The notes under the pieces: model-generated
Told to the model about the DNA's origin: nothing
Seen by the model: only the letters and a program-made list of their open reading frames with translations
Database searches by the model: none
Part shown: positions 6,489 to 13,340 of the stretch, piece by piece
How positions within the stretch are numbered: position 1 is the stretch's first letter
How the letters are laid out: every line of letters begins with the position of its first letter
Made by a program: the position numbers and the translations under genes
Source: Flavobacteriia bacterium
Lineage (GTDB): Bacteria; Bacteroidota; Bacteroidia; Flavobacteriales_D; Crocinitomicaceae
Direction: 5' to 3'
Length of the DNA: 13,340 nt
Assembly (NCBI GenBank): GCA_009925805.1
Contig: RFQF01000044.1
Coordinates: forward strand, 1-13,340

Positions 6489-9400
6489 TTATTGGCCTGG
6501 AAGAATCGGCAGGTTGGTGGGAGCTTCGGCTGGAGAATTATTAGAACCCGGCGTTTGTTTCAAATAACCATAGTGTTGTCCAATCGCTTCTAGATTTTGA
6601 TTGAGCGAACCGTATTGTTGACTGTAATTGCCAACACCGCTTGAAACGGGCTCATCGTTTTCGTTTCCAAGGCGAATCAACTCAGCCGATAAGCGCGGAA
6701 GAATGGTTTTGTAAATCAAATCCAAATCTTTTTTCAAGCGTTTTCCAAAGGAAGAATTCGATCGGTTTACAAGCGAATCCTGAAGGGTGGAATACATCTT
6801 GAACAAACCATCAGTAACTGCAAATAATTCTCCGGAATTATCCAGTTGCGTGCACATTTTTGCCGAAGTGTTTTGATAATATCGTATAATGCTCTCGTAT
6901 TGATCCAACACCACATTCCCTAATTTCTCTCCCTTTGAAGCCTGATTGCATAGGAAATAAAGTTGTACATGTTCGTTTAAATTACCGCTGCATTTTGCAC
7001 CTACTTGTTGTCCCATGTAATTGTAGGATTGGTGTTTTGCATTGTACGCGAGCATGTTCATGGGGTCGCAACCATGCACCTCACCCATGTCGATAACGCG
7101 TTCTGCGGGCATCACCGCAAGGGACTGATCCAAGACCTTCACCGCCTGTTCTTTCTTATTCTGTAGATATAATTGTTCTGCCAATAGCAAGAAATTGGCA
7201 CGAAATTGCGAAGTGTGTCTGCGGGCATAGTAATCTGTTAAAACACCAGGACTCGACATATTTCCATACTGATAAACCTGGGTTATGTTACGGTACATTT
7301 CATCTAAGTCATAGAAGTTGGGTTCTCCTTGTTGCATAGGATCAAGCGGGGTGAGCACGTAAGCCATTCCAACTTGTTTAACCCAACCGTAGGAAAGAAG
7401 TGCTCTTGAAAAAGAAGAACCACGGTTGCTTGAAAAATAAATACCGCGTTTCCAATCATTGTTGGCTACTATTTCCATCATCATTAATTCATCGCGGGTC
7501 AAGCGTCGGTCCTGATTTTCTTTGAAAGCGAACACGATTTCTTTAGCGCATCGGGACAATTGATTTTGAGAAACAACGCCTGAAGATACAAGGTTCTTTT
7601 GGTTAACGCGCATACTGAACGTATTGGAAGGGAAGAAACTAGTGGCATTTCCTTCTTCGGAAACAATATGATTGTTGTCGTCCCGCACAAAGGCCATAGC
7701 CTCGGTTAAATCAACCGTAGACCATGGTTTTTCTAAATCGGTGAACAACTGTTGAATTTTTTCGGTAGAATTTTCATCTAACGAAATTTCTCCCGATCGA
7801 ACGTTGTTCAATAATTGGTTTATCCCTCTAAATTTTTCAAGTAAAGTATTGGTTAGGTTCGTTGTGTCGGAACTGAATAACAAGGCTAAGGTCTTATCTA
7901 AAACCGCTTGATTTTCGGGCTTAGACGCGCTGAAGGCGGGCCGTAACAAGTTAAGGGTTCCATTGAAATAGGCAACGGTTTGAACGGCTTGGATTCGATT
8001 CTTTTTTAGTCGAAGATCAATAACGCGCTTAAGTAATTCGTCGGAAGCTCCCGTGGTGGCTAGTTCAGATAAGGAAAGAAAATAAACCTGGTCGGTATTT
8101 CCTGAATACATTAAAATTTGATCTTCCCGGAAGTTAATGGGTAAGGCATCAGATTCATAGGCTTTGAGTTTCATTTGGTTCGTATACCAATCCGTTCCCA
8201 TGAGCGATAGGTTGCAGACGCGAACGTCGGTTCTTTTTCCTTCCACCTCCTGTAAATACCACAGAGGAAAGGTGTCGTTATCGCCATTGGTAAAAAGTAT
8301 TCCATTTTTCTTACAAGAATTCAGGTAATCATAGGCTAAATCTCGCGCTGAGGTCTTTCCATTACGGTCGTGATCGTCCCATCCTTGGAATCCCATTAAC
8401 AACGGAGCGAACAACCCAAGGGCAGTGACCGCGCCCAAGGAAAGTGTGGGTTGTTTGATTTTTCCTAAGCCATAACTTACAGCAATTAAGAAAGCAACAA
8501 TCAACGTGGTAAAAAACCACAACCCAGCATATCCAAAAATCAAACAGAGCAATAATCCTCCCCCAAAATAATAGCCCAGTTTTATGATTAATTTTCTGTC
8601 TAACGAGGTGATAAAATCGTAGAGCGCGTAAACACCAAAAGCCATCCACATACTGAAAAAATAGAACGATCCGGAATAGGCGTAATCGCGTTCACGGGGT
8701 TCAAATGGTTTTTGATTTAAGTACACCAAGATGGCCAATCCGGTAAACAAAAAGGCAAGAAAAACAACGAATGCATCTTTAGGGGCACGATAAAAATGAA
8801 AGAAAATACCTAAAACGATCAAAGCCAAAGGGATTAAGAAGAATCGGTTATGCCCAGGATTTTCAGTGGTGAAATAGGGTTGTGCATCCGAGGGGCCTAC
8901 GCGTGGAGCGTCGAGCATATCAATTCCGCTAATCCAGTTACCACGGAGGTTGTCCCCGTTTCCTTGGATATCATTTTGGCGCCCGGCAAAATTCCATAGT
9001 AGGTAGCGCATATACATCCAATCGACTTGATAGCGAAAGAAGTAGGTTAAATTTTCCCCCATTGTTGGAAGCCTCAACCCATCTCGGCCCAATTCATCGC
9101 TTGCTCCGTCGTTGGGATCGTAGCCACTCCAGCTTTTATAGCCCTCTACTTTATTGGGGTCATTGGAGTCGTACATTCTTGGAAATAAGGTGGTTTGTTC
9201 GTAAGCAGGTTCAGCACCAATTCGAAGGGAGGCATTGCTCTCATAGTATTTTTCTGTGATGGTGTAGGATCCTCGATTTTTCTTAACCCAAGCCTCGGCA
9301 TCCGATTCTTTAACAAATGCTTTTATAGCGTTTTCTCCATCTTCAACGACAAACCTTCTTAAATAATGAGCAGAAAGATCTCCCCAGCCATCGGTTGATG

Positions 9401-10517
9401 TGATTCTCGGCTGACCGTTGTTGTCCAAGGTTTCATTCAATCGGTATGAATTCCAATAGGGCCCCGATAAAATTGGACTGGATCCGTATTGTTCACGTTT
9501 AAGATAGGAATGAAGCGTCACTAAGTTCTCTGGATCGTTTTCATCTAAGGGTGTATTGGCATTGGAGCGAATAACGATTACGGCAAAAGACCCATACCCA
9601 ATAAGAAGTAGGGTTAAACCCATGAGCATATTGTAAAGGATCGTTTTTTGGGTTTTTTGAGCATAACGTATACCAAAAACAAAGAGGAATACAAGCACAA
9701 CAAAAAAGAATAAGGTTCCACTGTAAAACGGTAGTCCTAAGGAATTGACAAATCCAACTTCCAATTTACTCGCGATGGAAATGGAACCCGGGATGATTCC
9801 TTCTTGAATAAAACCCAAGGCTAAAACCGAAAGAAACCCCGTAAAGACAAATCCTTTCCAGGTGACTTTGTCATAAACGTTGAAATAGATAATATATCCT
9901 ATCGCCGGCACGACCAGAATTCCCAATAAGTGAACACCAACAGCCAACCCGAGCATGAAAAAGATGATCAGGATCCAACGGTTGGGGGCGTAATTTGGAT
10001 TATGAGCAGCCAAACGCATTTCTTCGTCCCATTTTAAAGCCGCCCAGAAAATAATAGCAGTAAAAAGAGATGCCATGGCGTAAACTTCTCCTTCTACCGC
10101 GGAAAACCAAAAAGAATCAGAGAACGTATATGCAAGCGAAGCGATGGCAGCGGCTGCGAGAATCATGTGTTGATTCGTCGTGTTGGGCACACCAGAAGTA
10201 GCGGAATTTACCATTTTTCGCAACAAGATCGTCAATGACCAAAACATAAATAAAATAGTAAAGGAACTGGAGAGTGCAGAAACGGCATTAATCCACAAAG
10301 CAACAGATTCTGGAGCTGCGAAAAACGAAAACAAACGTCCCAAAACCATAAACAAGGGGGCTCCCGGAGGGTGACCCACTTCTAATTTATACGCGGCAGT
10401 AATATATTCACCACAATCCCACAAACTAGCGGTGGATTCCATGGTCAACAAGTAAACAAGGGTAGCAATTCCAAAAATAGACCAGCCAACAACCAGGTTT
10501 AATCGAGAGAAACTCAT
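6489..10517 (-). CDS. DUF2723 membrane glycosyltransferase (GT117-type)
   Basis: I place the start at 10517 (1342 residues, MSFSRLNLVV), because a first membrane helix follows directly and resembles usual family starts; the open frame extends to an ATG at 10568 but that extension looks unrelated. The N-terminal two-thirds is a polytopic GT-C-like membrane region. It carries a conserved acidic loop, SLWDCGEYITAAYKLEVGHPPG, with Asp34 and Glu37, and later ENLTYFFRYQxxWMYMRYLLWNFAGRQND and PFEPRERDYAY. Residues from about 713 form a large soluble region opening with NGDNDTFPLWYLQEVEGKRTDVRV, followed by mostly helical sequence with a TPR-like segment (LYLQNKKEQAVKVLDQSL). DUF2723 includes TMEM260, a protein O-mannosyltransferase, so a role in envelope protein or glycan O-glycosylation is plausible. 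A weak -7-like TATTTTCG (10549 to 10542) precedes the start. It is the first gene of the four-gene unit. Confidence 0.9.
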   Translation of the reverse strand: MSFSRLNLVVGWSIFGIATLVYLLTMESTASLWDCGEYITAAYKLEVGHPPGAPLFMVLGRLFSFFAAPESVALWINAVSALSSSFTILFMFWSLTILLRKMVNSATSGVPNTTNQHMILAAAAIASLAYTFSDSFWFSAVEGEVYAMASLFTAIIFWAALKWDEEMRLAAHNPNYAPNRWILIIFFMLGLAVGVHLLGILVVPAIGYIIYFNVYDKVTWKGFVFTGFLSVLALGFIQEGIIPGSISIASKLEVGFVNSLGLPFYSGTLFFFVVLVFLFVFGIRYAQKTQKTILYNMLMGLTLLLIGYGSFAVIVIRSNANTPLDENDPENLVTLHSYLKREQYGSSPILSGPYWNSYRLNETLDNNGQPRITSTDGWGDLSAHYLRRFVVEDGENAIKAFVKESDAEAWVKKNRGSYTITEKYYESNASLRIGAEPAYEQTTLFPRMYDSNDPNKVEGYKSWSGYDPNDGASDELGRDGLRLPTMGENLTYFFRYQVDWMYMRYLLWNFAGRQNDIQGNGDNLRGNWISGIDMLDAPRVGPSDAQPYFTTENPGHNRFFLIPLALIVLGIFFHFYRAPKDAFVVFLAFLFTGLAILVYLNQKPFEPRERDYAYSGSFYFFSMWMAFGVYALYDFITSLDRKLIIKLGYYFGGGLLLCLIFGYAGLWFFTTLIVAFLIAVSYGLGKIKQPTLSLGAVTALGLFAPLLMGFQGWDDHDRNGKTSARDLAYDYLNSCKKNGILFTNGDNDTFPLWYLQEVEGKRTDVRVCNLSLMGTDWYTNQMKLKAYESDALPINFREDQILMYSGNTDQVYFLSLSELATTGASDELLKRVIDLRLKKNRIQAVQTVAYFNGTLNLLRPAFSASKPENQAVLDKTLALLFSSDTTNLTNTLLEKFRGINQLLNNVRSGEISLDENSTEKIQQLFTDLEKPWSTVDLTEAMAFVRDDNNHIVSEEGNATSFFPSNTFSMRVNQKNLVSSGVVSQNQLSRCAKEIVFAFKENQDRRLTRDELMMMEIVANNDWKRGIYFSSNRGSSFSRALLSYGWVKQVGMAYVLTPLDPMQQGEPNFYDLDEMYRNITQVYQYGNMSSPGVLTDYYARRHTSQFRANFLLLAEQLYLQNKKEQAVKVLDQSLAVMPAERVIDMGEVHGCDPMNMLAYNAKHQSYNYMGQQVGAKCSGNLNEHVQLYFLCNQASKGEKLGNVVLDQYESIIRYYQNTSAKMCTQLDNSGELFAVTDGLFKMYSTLQDSLVNRSNSSFGKRLKKDLDLIYKTILPRLSAELIRLGNENDEPVSSGVGNYSQQYGSLNQNLEAIGQHYGYLKQTPGSNNSPAEAPTNLPILPGQ

Positions 10518-10604
10518 GCTTTGAAAAATTAGAATGTTTTGCGAAAATAGAAATATATCGCGTAGCATGAAAACAAGCAGCCATAAAAATCAAATCCTCG
10601 GGCT

Positions 10605-10633
10605 TTGAAAATAAAATAAAGTTCATAAATTTG
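10605..10633 (+). promoter_or_regulatory. Promoter of tRNA-Gln
   Basis: TTG at 10605-10607 and TAAATTTG at 10626-10633 are separated by 18 bp, a full match to the Bacteroidota -33/-7 consensus. The tRNA begins 9 nt after the -7 box, so the 5' leader should be only a few nucleotides. Of the promoters in the window this is the best supported. Confidence 0.82.
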
Positions 10634-10642
10634 CACCACCAA

Positions 10643-10715
10643 TGACCCATGGTGTAACTGGCAACACGTCTGGTTTTGGTTCAGAAGAGTCTAGGTTCGA
10701 GCCCTAGTGGGTCAA
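10643..10715 (+). tRNA. tRNA-Gln (anticodon UUG)
   Basis: The 73-nt sequence folds as a complete cloverleaf. The acceptor stem is TGACCCA/TGGGTCA, the D stem GTGT/ACAC, and the anticodon stem TCTGG/TCAGA closes the loop TTTTGGT with anticodon TTG at 10676-10678, reading CAA (and CAG by wobble). The T arm is CTAGG-TTCGAGC-CCTAG and the discriminator is A. No CCA is encoded (the sequence continues CAT), so the tail must be added by nucleotidyltransferase, as is usual in Bacteroidota. A dedicated promoter and terminator flank it. Confidence 0.95.
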
Positions 10716-10719
10716 CATA

Positions 10720-10747
10720 AAATCTTGCGAAAGCGAGATTTTTTTTT
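10720..10747 (+). terminator. Intrinsic terminator after tRNA-Gln
   Basis: A 9-bp stem, AAATCTTGC (10720-10728) with GCGAGATTT (10733-10741, one G-T pair), has a stable GAAA tetraloop and runs into T tracts to 10747. It begins 4 nt after the tRNA. The thiL start codon lies only 20 nt beyond it. Confidence 0.88.
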
Positions 10748-10767
10748 GACAATATTCAACAATAATT

Positions 10768-11805
10768 ATGACTAAAATAAACCCATCTAAATCAATTGAT
10801 CATCTTGGAGAATTTGGATTGATTGATCATTTAACCCAGGACTTCATTCCTCAAAATGCGAGTACCGTGTTGGGTGTTGGAGACGATTGTGCCGTTATCG
10901 AAAAGGATGCAAAACATTTTACCCTGGTCTCTAAAGACGTAATGATTGAAAATATTCATTTTGATCTGATGTATGTCCCCCTTAAACAGTTGGGATACAA
11001 GGCTGTTTCATGCGCCGTATCAGATGTTTATGCCATGAATGGAACAGCGGAACAAATACTGCTAGCCATTGGGGTATCGAGTCGCTTCCCATTAGAGGCT
11101 GTGGAAGAATTTTATCTCGGCGTTCGCCATGCATGCGTGCATTACGGGGTTGATTTAGTGGGCGGAGACACAAGTAGTACCTCGCAAGGGTTGATGATTT
11201 CGGTTACAGTTATAGGAAAAGTAGAAAAAGATAAAATATGTTACCGAAGTGGGGGAAAACCGACGGATATTCTAATGGTTACCGGAGACCTTGGAAGACC
11301 TTATCTCGGTCTACAAATCCTCGAACGAGAAAAGAATGTGTTCTTGTCCAACCCATCAATTCAACCTGAATTGGAGCGGTTTGATACCTTGGTCAAAAAA
11401 CAACTAATGCCTACCGCCAGAAAGGATATGATTGAATTACTTGAATCATTGCAGGTAGTTCCTACGTCTATGATTGATGTTTCGGATGGTTTAGCCTCCG
11501 AAGTATTGCATTTGTGTAATACAGGAAAGGTAGGATGCTGTATTTATGAAAATAAACTGCCGTTTCATGAGGACACCTTACTTATGGCTTCAGATTTTAA
11601 TCTGATTCCTGCAACATGTGCCATGAATGGAGGGGAAGAATATGAATTGCTGTTTTCAGTGGCGCAGCGTGATTATCCGAAAATTCAAGGAAATCCACAT
11701 TTTACCCCTATCGGTTATTACGTTTCAGCCTCCGAAGGATGTTATTTCGAAGACAACAGCGGGGTGAAACACCAAATTAATGCTCAAGGTTGGAGACACT
11801 TCTAG
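10768..11805 (+). CDS. thiL: Thiamine-monophosphate kinase
   Basis: ThiL phosphorylates thiamine monophosphate with ATP to give thiamine diphosphate, the last step of thiamine cofactor biosynthesis in the cytosol. The 345 residues carry the family motifs in order: GVGDDCAVI (36-44, Mg-ATP binding Asp39/Asp40), SKDVMIENIHF (55-65), AVSDVYAMN (83-91), GGDT (132-135), VTGDLGRPYLGL (171-182), IDVSDGLASEV (236-246) and NGGEEYELLF (287-296). Length and motif order are normal. The ATG at 10768 is preceded by an A/T-rich stretch and no Shine-Dalgarno sequence, usual for this phylum. The gene lies 20 nt past the tRNA-Gln terminator with no room for a separate promoter and no visible TPP riboswitch. 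Expression may depend on read-through from the tRNA promoter. Its stop codon overlaps that of the opposite SPOR gene. Confidence 0.96.
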   Translation: MTKINPSKSIDHLGEFGLIDHLTQDFIPQNASTVLGVGDDCAVIEKDAKHFTLVSKDVMIENIHFDLMYVPLKQLGYKAVSCAVSDVYAMNGTAEQILLAIGVSSRFPLEAVEEFYLGVRHACVHYGVDLVGGDTSSTSQGLMISVTVIGKVEKDKICYRSGGKPTDILMVTGDLGRPYLGLQILEREKNVFLSNPSIQPELERFDTLVKKQLMPTARKDMIELLESLQVVPTSMIDVSDGLASEVLHLCNTGKVGCCIYENKLPFHEDTLLMASDFNLIPATCAMNGGEEYELLFSVAQRDYPKIQGNPHFTPIGYYVSASEGCYFEDNSGVKHQINAQGWRHF

Positions 11806-12185
11806 TCAATCCTGGGCAAGTTAATGGGCATTTTTTGAACAAGGTTCAGCGGATATCGAGGAGGCAAACTTTTGGAAAACCATTGAGCCTCAATTTCAGT
11901 TCTAAAATCACCAACCGCCAATTTGAAATTAGGGGACTCGAAAAAAACGTAGGCTTCAATTTTTGGATTGTCAAGCTGAAAAAGGTGTTTTAAGGAATCG
12001 ATAGAGGTTTTTGCCGATTCAAACCCCAAGATTACTCGATATCCCTGGGCAGGTGTTTTCACCACCCGATTACTGTCCACCAAACGTTGTAAGTCCTTGG
12101 TCGAGGTTGCCGTGACCTGGCTTTTGATGTTCAATTTGCCAACGAACATTATAACAAGAAAAAAAAACACGGGAGGAACATTCAT
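11802..12185 (-). CDS. Small exported SPOR-domain protein
   Basis: I start this gene at 12185 (127 residues), where the methionine begins a good Sec signal peptide (MNVPPVFFFLVIMFVG, cleavage probably after about residue 22). An upstream ATG at 12221 would add 12 residues and spoil the signal. The mature protein is essentially one SPOR-like domain: GYRVILGFESAKTSIDSL (48-65), IEAYVFFESPNFKLAVGDFRTEIEA (76-100) and a final strand near LVQKMPINLP. SPOR domains bind denuded peptidoglycan glycan strands, often at division septa. A weak -7-like TAATTTCG (12198 to 12191) with TTG 20 bp upstream precedes the start. A T9 run on the coding strand (12159-12167) encodes Phe residues in the signal peptide. 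It is divergent from the cytochrome gene and tail-to-tail with thiL, sharing CTAG. The fold assignment is by pattern. Confidence 0.78.
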   Translation of the reverse strand: MNVPPVFFFLVIMFVGKLNIKSQVTATSTKDLQRLVDSNRVVKTPAQGYRVILGFESAKTSIDSLKHLFQLDNPKIEAYVFFESPNFKLAVGDFRTEIEAQWFSKSLPPRYPLNLVQKMPINLPRID

Positions 12186-12265
12186 TTGGACGAAATTAAC
12201 ACGATTTTGATAGCAAAGCAAATTTCCCTTTCAGGCTTATTTAGAACAATTATAAATTACACCAC

Positions 12266-12283
12266 ATTGTCACAAGATTGTCA
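12266..12283 (+). repeat. Paired ATTGTCA direct repeats upstream of act promoter
   Basis: ATTGTCA occurs at 12266-12272 and again at 12277-12283, an 11-bp period, so both copies face the same side of the helix. The second copy overlaps the TTG assigned as the -33 element of the cytochrome promoter. This arrangement is typical of tandem activator or repressor half-sites. No known regulator was recognised. Confidence 0.42.
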
Positions 12284-12310
12284 TGTTTCCTTGCAATTAC
12301 CTTAAATTTG
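12278..12310 (+). promoter_or_regulatory. Promoter of the alternative complex III operon
   Basis: TAAATTTG at 12303-12310 is identical to the -7 box of the tRNA-Gln promoter. The best TTG is at 12278-12280, with a 22-bp spacer at the long end of the accepted range. The expected start near 12316 gives a leader of about 50 nt before the ATG at 12367. An inverted repeat brackets the -7 box and start site. Confidence 0.62.
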
Positions 12311-12335
12311 CCAAAAAAACGTCGTTAGGTAATTG
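12294..12335 (+). repeat. Inverted repeat bracketing the act -7 box and start site
   Basis: CAATTACCT (12294-12302) and AGGTAATTG (12327-12335) are exact 9-bp inverted copies, 24 bp apart. The left arm abuts the -7 box; the right arm lies just past the predicted start and is followed by T7 (12336-12342). As DNA it could be an operator. As RNA from a further upstream start it would resemble an attenuator. A competing pairing exists between AAAAAAAC (12313-12320) and GTTTTTTT (12335-12342). Confidence 0.5.
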
Positions 12336-12366
12336 TTTTTTTAGTTCAAATTAGAACCATTGTTTC

Positions 12367-13340
12367 ATGAAAATAACTAAAAATCAAAGGGTTAGCGTCA
12401 ATACACTGAAAATAGTTGGTGTTTTGATGTTGGTTGGACTTTTATTTCAAGGCTCATTGTTAGCTCAAGGGGAAGCGCTCTACAAGGCAAAGTGCTCCAG
12501 TTGTCACCAAATTGAAAAGAACGGTACTGGTCCCATGCTCAAGGGTGCTCGTCAGCGTTGGATGGATGCAGGCGAAGGTGAATTAATTTACGAATGGGTT
12601 AAAAACAATGCTGCGCTTCGTGCGAGCGGGAAGTCAAAACGAGCCCTTACCATCTTCAAAGAATATGGAGGTTCTGCTATGCAAATTTTCGCAGACATTA
12701 CTCCAGACCAAGTAAATCAGATTCTAGATTACGCCGACGCTCCGCCAGCTGCGGCCCAGCCAGGTGCAGGTACAGGTACTGCGGTCGCCGATCCAAATCT
12801 GACGGAAGAAGAAGGAGGCATTAGCAATGTATGGTGGTTATTGGCGGTACTTTTCATCATTATAATCATGTCCGTTAGTGGGGTGCGCCGACAACTTAAA
12901 CAAGCAACCTCTGAAAAGCCTGCGGACACATCGCTTTCCTATTGGGAAGAATTTAAGGTTTTTGCTTGGAGAAACCGCCTCATCAGCGGAATCGTGGGTT
13001 TAGTATTAACCATTGCGCTTTTAGTGTTGGTCTTTCAAGGTTTAGGTACCATCAATTTAATGGAAAACTACCAACCGTCGCAGCCCATTGCGTTTCCTCA
13101 TAGCCAACATGCCGGAGTGAATGGAATCGATTGCAAATATTGTCATAATTCAGTGGAAAAATCAAAGTCTGCAGGGTTGCCAACGGTCAATGTTTGTATG
13201 AATTGCCACAAATTAATCAATGGTAAAACGCCTGAACAACAAGCGCAAATTGCCAAAATTTATGAAGCCGCCGGTTGGGATCCAAATATCAAGCCCGCTG
13301 GGGCATATACAGGAAAAACCAAGCCAATTATTTGGAACAA
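12367..13340 (+). CDS. actA: Alternative complex III cytochrome c subunit ActA, 5' part
   Basis: The frame from the ATG at 12367 stays open to the window edge (324 complete codons). After a signal peptide (cleavage near LLAQ, residue 34) comes a class I-like monoheme cytochrome c domain with CSSCH (43-47), ending in an Ala/Pro/Gly-rich linker (about 125-140). Membrane helix 1 (about 155-171) is followed by RR and a 35-residue basic loop (WEEFKVFAWRNR). Helix 2 (about 206-224) returns the chain to the periplasm, where a multiheme region begins with FPHSQHAG, CKYCH (256-260) and CMNCH (277-281). That second part matches ActA, the pentaheme subunit of alternative complex III, which oxidises quinol and passes electrons to periplasmic cytochrome c or oxidase. 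The remaining hemes and the actB-F genes should lie beyond the edge. The ActA call is strong; the fused N-terminal monoheme domain is a notable variant. Confidence 0.88.
   Translation, partial: MKITKNQRVSVNTLKIVGVLMLVGLLFQGSLLAQGEALYKAKCSSCHQIEKNGTGPMLKGARQRWMDAGEGELIYEWVKNNAALRASGKSKRALTIFKEYGGSAMQIFADITPDQVNQILDYADAPPAAAQPGAGTGTAVADPNLTEEEGGISNVWWLLAVLFIIIIMSVSGVRRQLKQATSEKPADTSLSYWEEFKVFAWRNRLISGIVGLVLTIALLVLVFQGLGTINLMENYQPSQPIAFPHSQHAGVNGIDCKYCHNSVEKSKSAGLPTVNVCMNCHKLINGKTPEQQAQIAKIYEAAGWDPNIKPAGAYTGKTKPIIWN

Noticed and set aside
10518..10568. N-terminal extension of the DUF2723 protein to an ATG at 10568.
   Set aside because: The extra 17 residues do not look like part of the family, and the ATG at 10517 gives a standard start right before the first membrane helix.
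10426..10650. Minus-strand open frame running over the tRNA and the start of the DUF2723 gene.
   Set aside because: It overlaps the tRNA and its promoter, lies out of frame with the DUF2723 gene and resembles no family.
10746..10767. TTGACA just after the tRNA terminator, resembling an E. coli -35 box for thiL.
   Set aside because: A -10 box at the right spacing would fall on the thiL start codon, and Bacteroidota do not use that consensus.
11790..11993. Plus-strand open frame at the thiL end running into the SPOR gene.
   Set aside because: It is antisense to the conserved SPOR core and has no family resemblance.
12186..12221. Upstream start for the SPOR protein at 12221.
   Set aside because: It adds 12 polar residues ahead of a good signal peptide; the methionine at 12185 gives a normal secretory N terminus.
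12729..12929. Minus-strand open frame within the cytochrome gene.
   Set aside because: It is an antisense shadow of the linker and first helix of ActA; its composition is that of reversed Ala/Pro codons.
1..13340. Mobile elements, CRISPR arrays, toxin-antitoxin or defence modules.
   Set aside because: No transposase, integrase, spaced direct-repeat array or long terminal repeat was found, and codon use looks even across the window. The tRNA has no attached integrase or 3'-end duplication suggesting an integration site.

Overview
The window looks like chromosomal DNA of a Bacteroidota bacterium, most likely a Flavobacteriales-type aerobe. The evidence is moderately AT-rich DNA, A/T-rich leaders instead of Shine-Dalgarno sequences, several promoters of the Bacteroidota type (TTG, about 18-22 bp, then TAnnTTTG), a tRNA without encoded CCA, and Bacteroidota-typical families: a DUF2723 glycosyltransferase, a TonB/PstS-like/TPR cluster, and the first gene of an alternative complex III operon. 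I see no mobile element, CRISPR array, prophage or defence island. This is core chromosome with some interesting regulatory architecture.

Layout. (1) 1-3506, plus strand: the 3' part of a TonB energy transducer, a strong intrinsic terminator, a two-helix membrane microprotein overlapping a PstS-like lipoprotein gene, then an exported TPR protein with its own promoter. (2) 3516-10517, minus strand: a tightly packed four-gene unit, in transcription order a DUF2723 (GT117-type) membrane glycosyltransferase, a NodB-type polysaccharide deacetylase, an orphan sensor histidine kinase, and manganese-type phosphoglycerate mutase GpmI. Spacing is +3, -4 and -11 nt. GpmI converges on the TPR gene, and its stop codon lies in the loop of the TPR gene's terminator. 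(3) 10605-11805, plus strand: a complete tRNA-Gln(UUG) unit (promoter, tRNA, terminator), followed almost immediately by thiamine-monophosphate kinase thiL. (4) 11802-12185, minus strand: a small exported SPOR-domain protein, tail-to-tail with thiL through a shared CTAG. (5) 12278-13340, plus strand: a promoter with a striking inverted repeat, then an uninterrupted reading frame running off the window. It encodes a signal peptide, a monoheme cytochrome c domain, two membrane helices and the start of a multiheme cytochrome c, matching the ActA subunit of alternative complex III.

How the genes fit together. The TonB cluster serves outer-membrane energy transduction, and the PstS-like and TPR proteins are likely periplasmic accessories. 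The minus-strand unit combines envelope glycan or glycoprotein functions, a membrane-sensing kinase and a glycolytic enzyme. The right end opens the aerobic quinol:cytochrome c electron-transfer operon. No plainly new system is evident. The best leads are the inverted repeats at the act and TPR promoters, two modules lying directly behind intrinsic terminators with no visible promoter, the fused cytochrome at the right edge, and the orphan kinase inside a metabolic operon.
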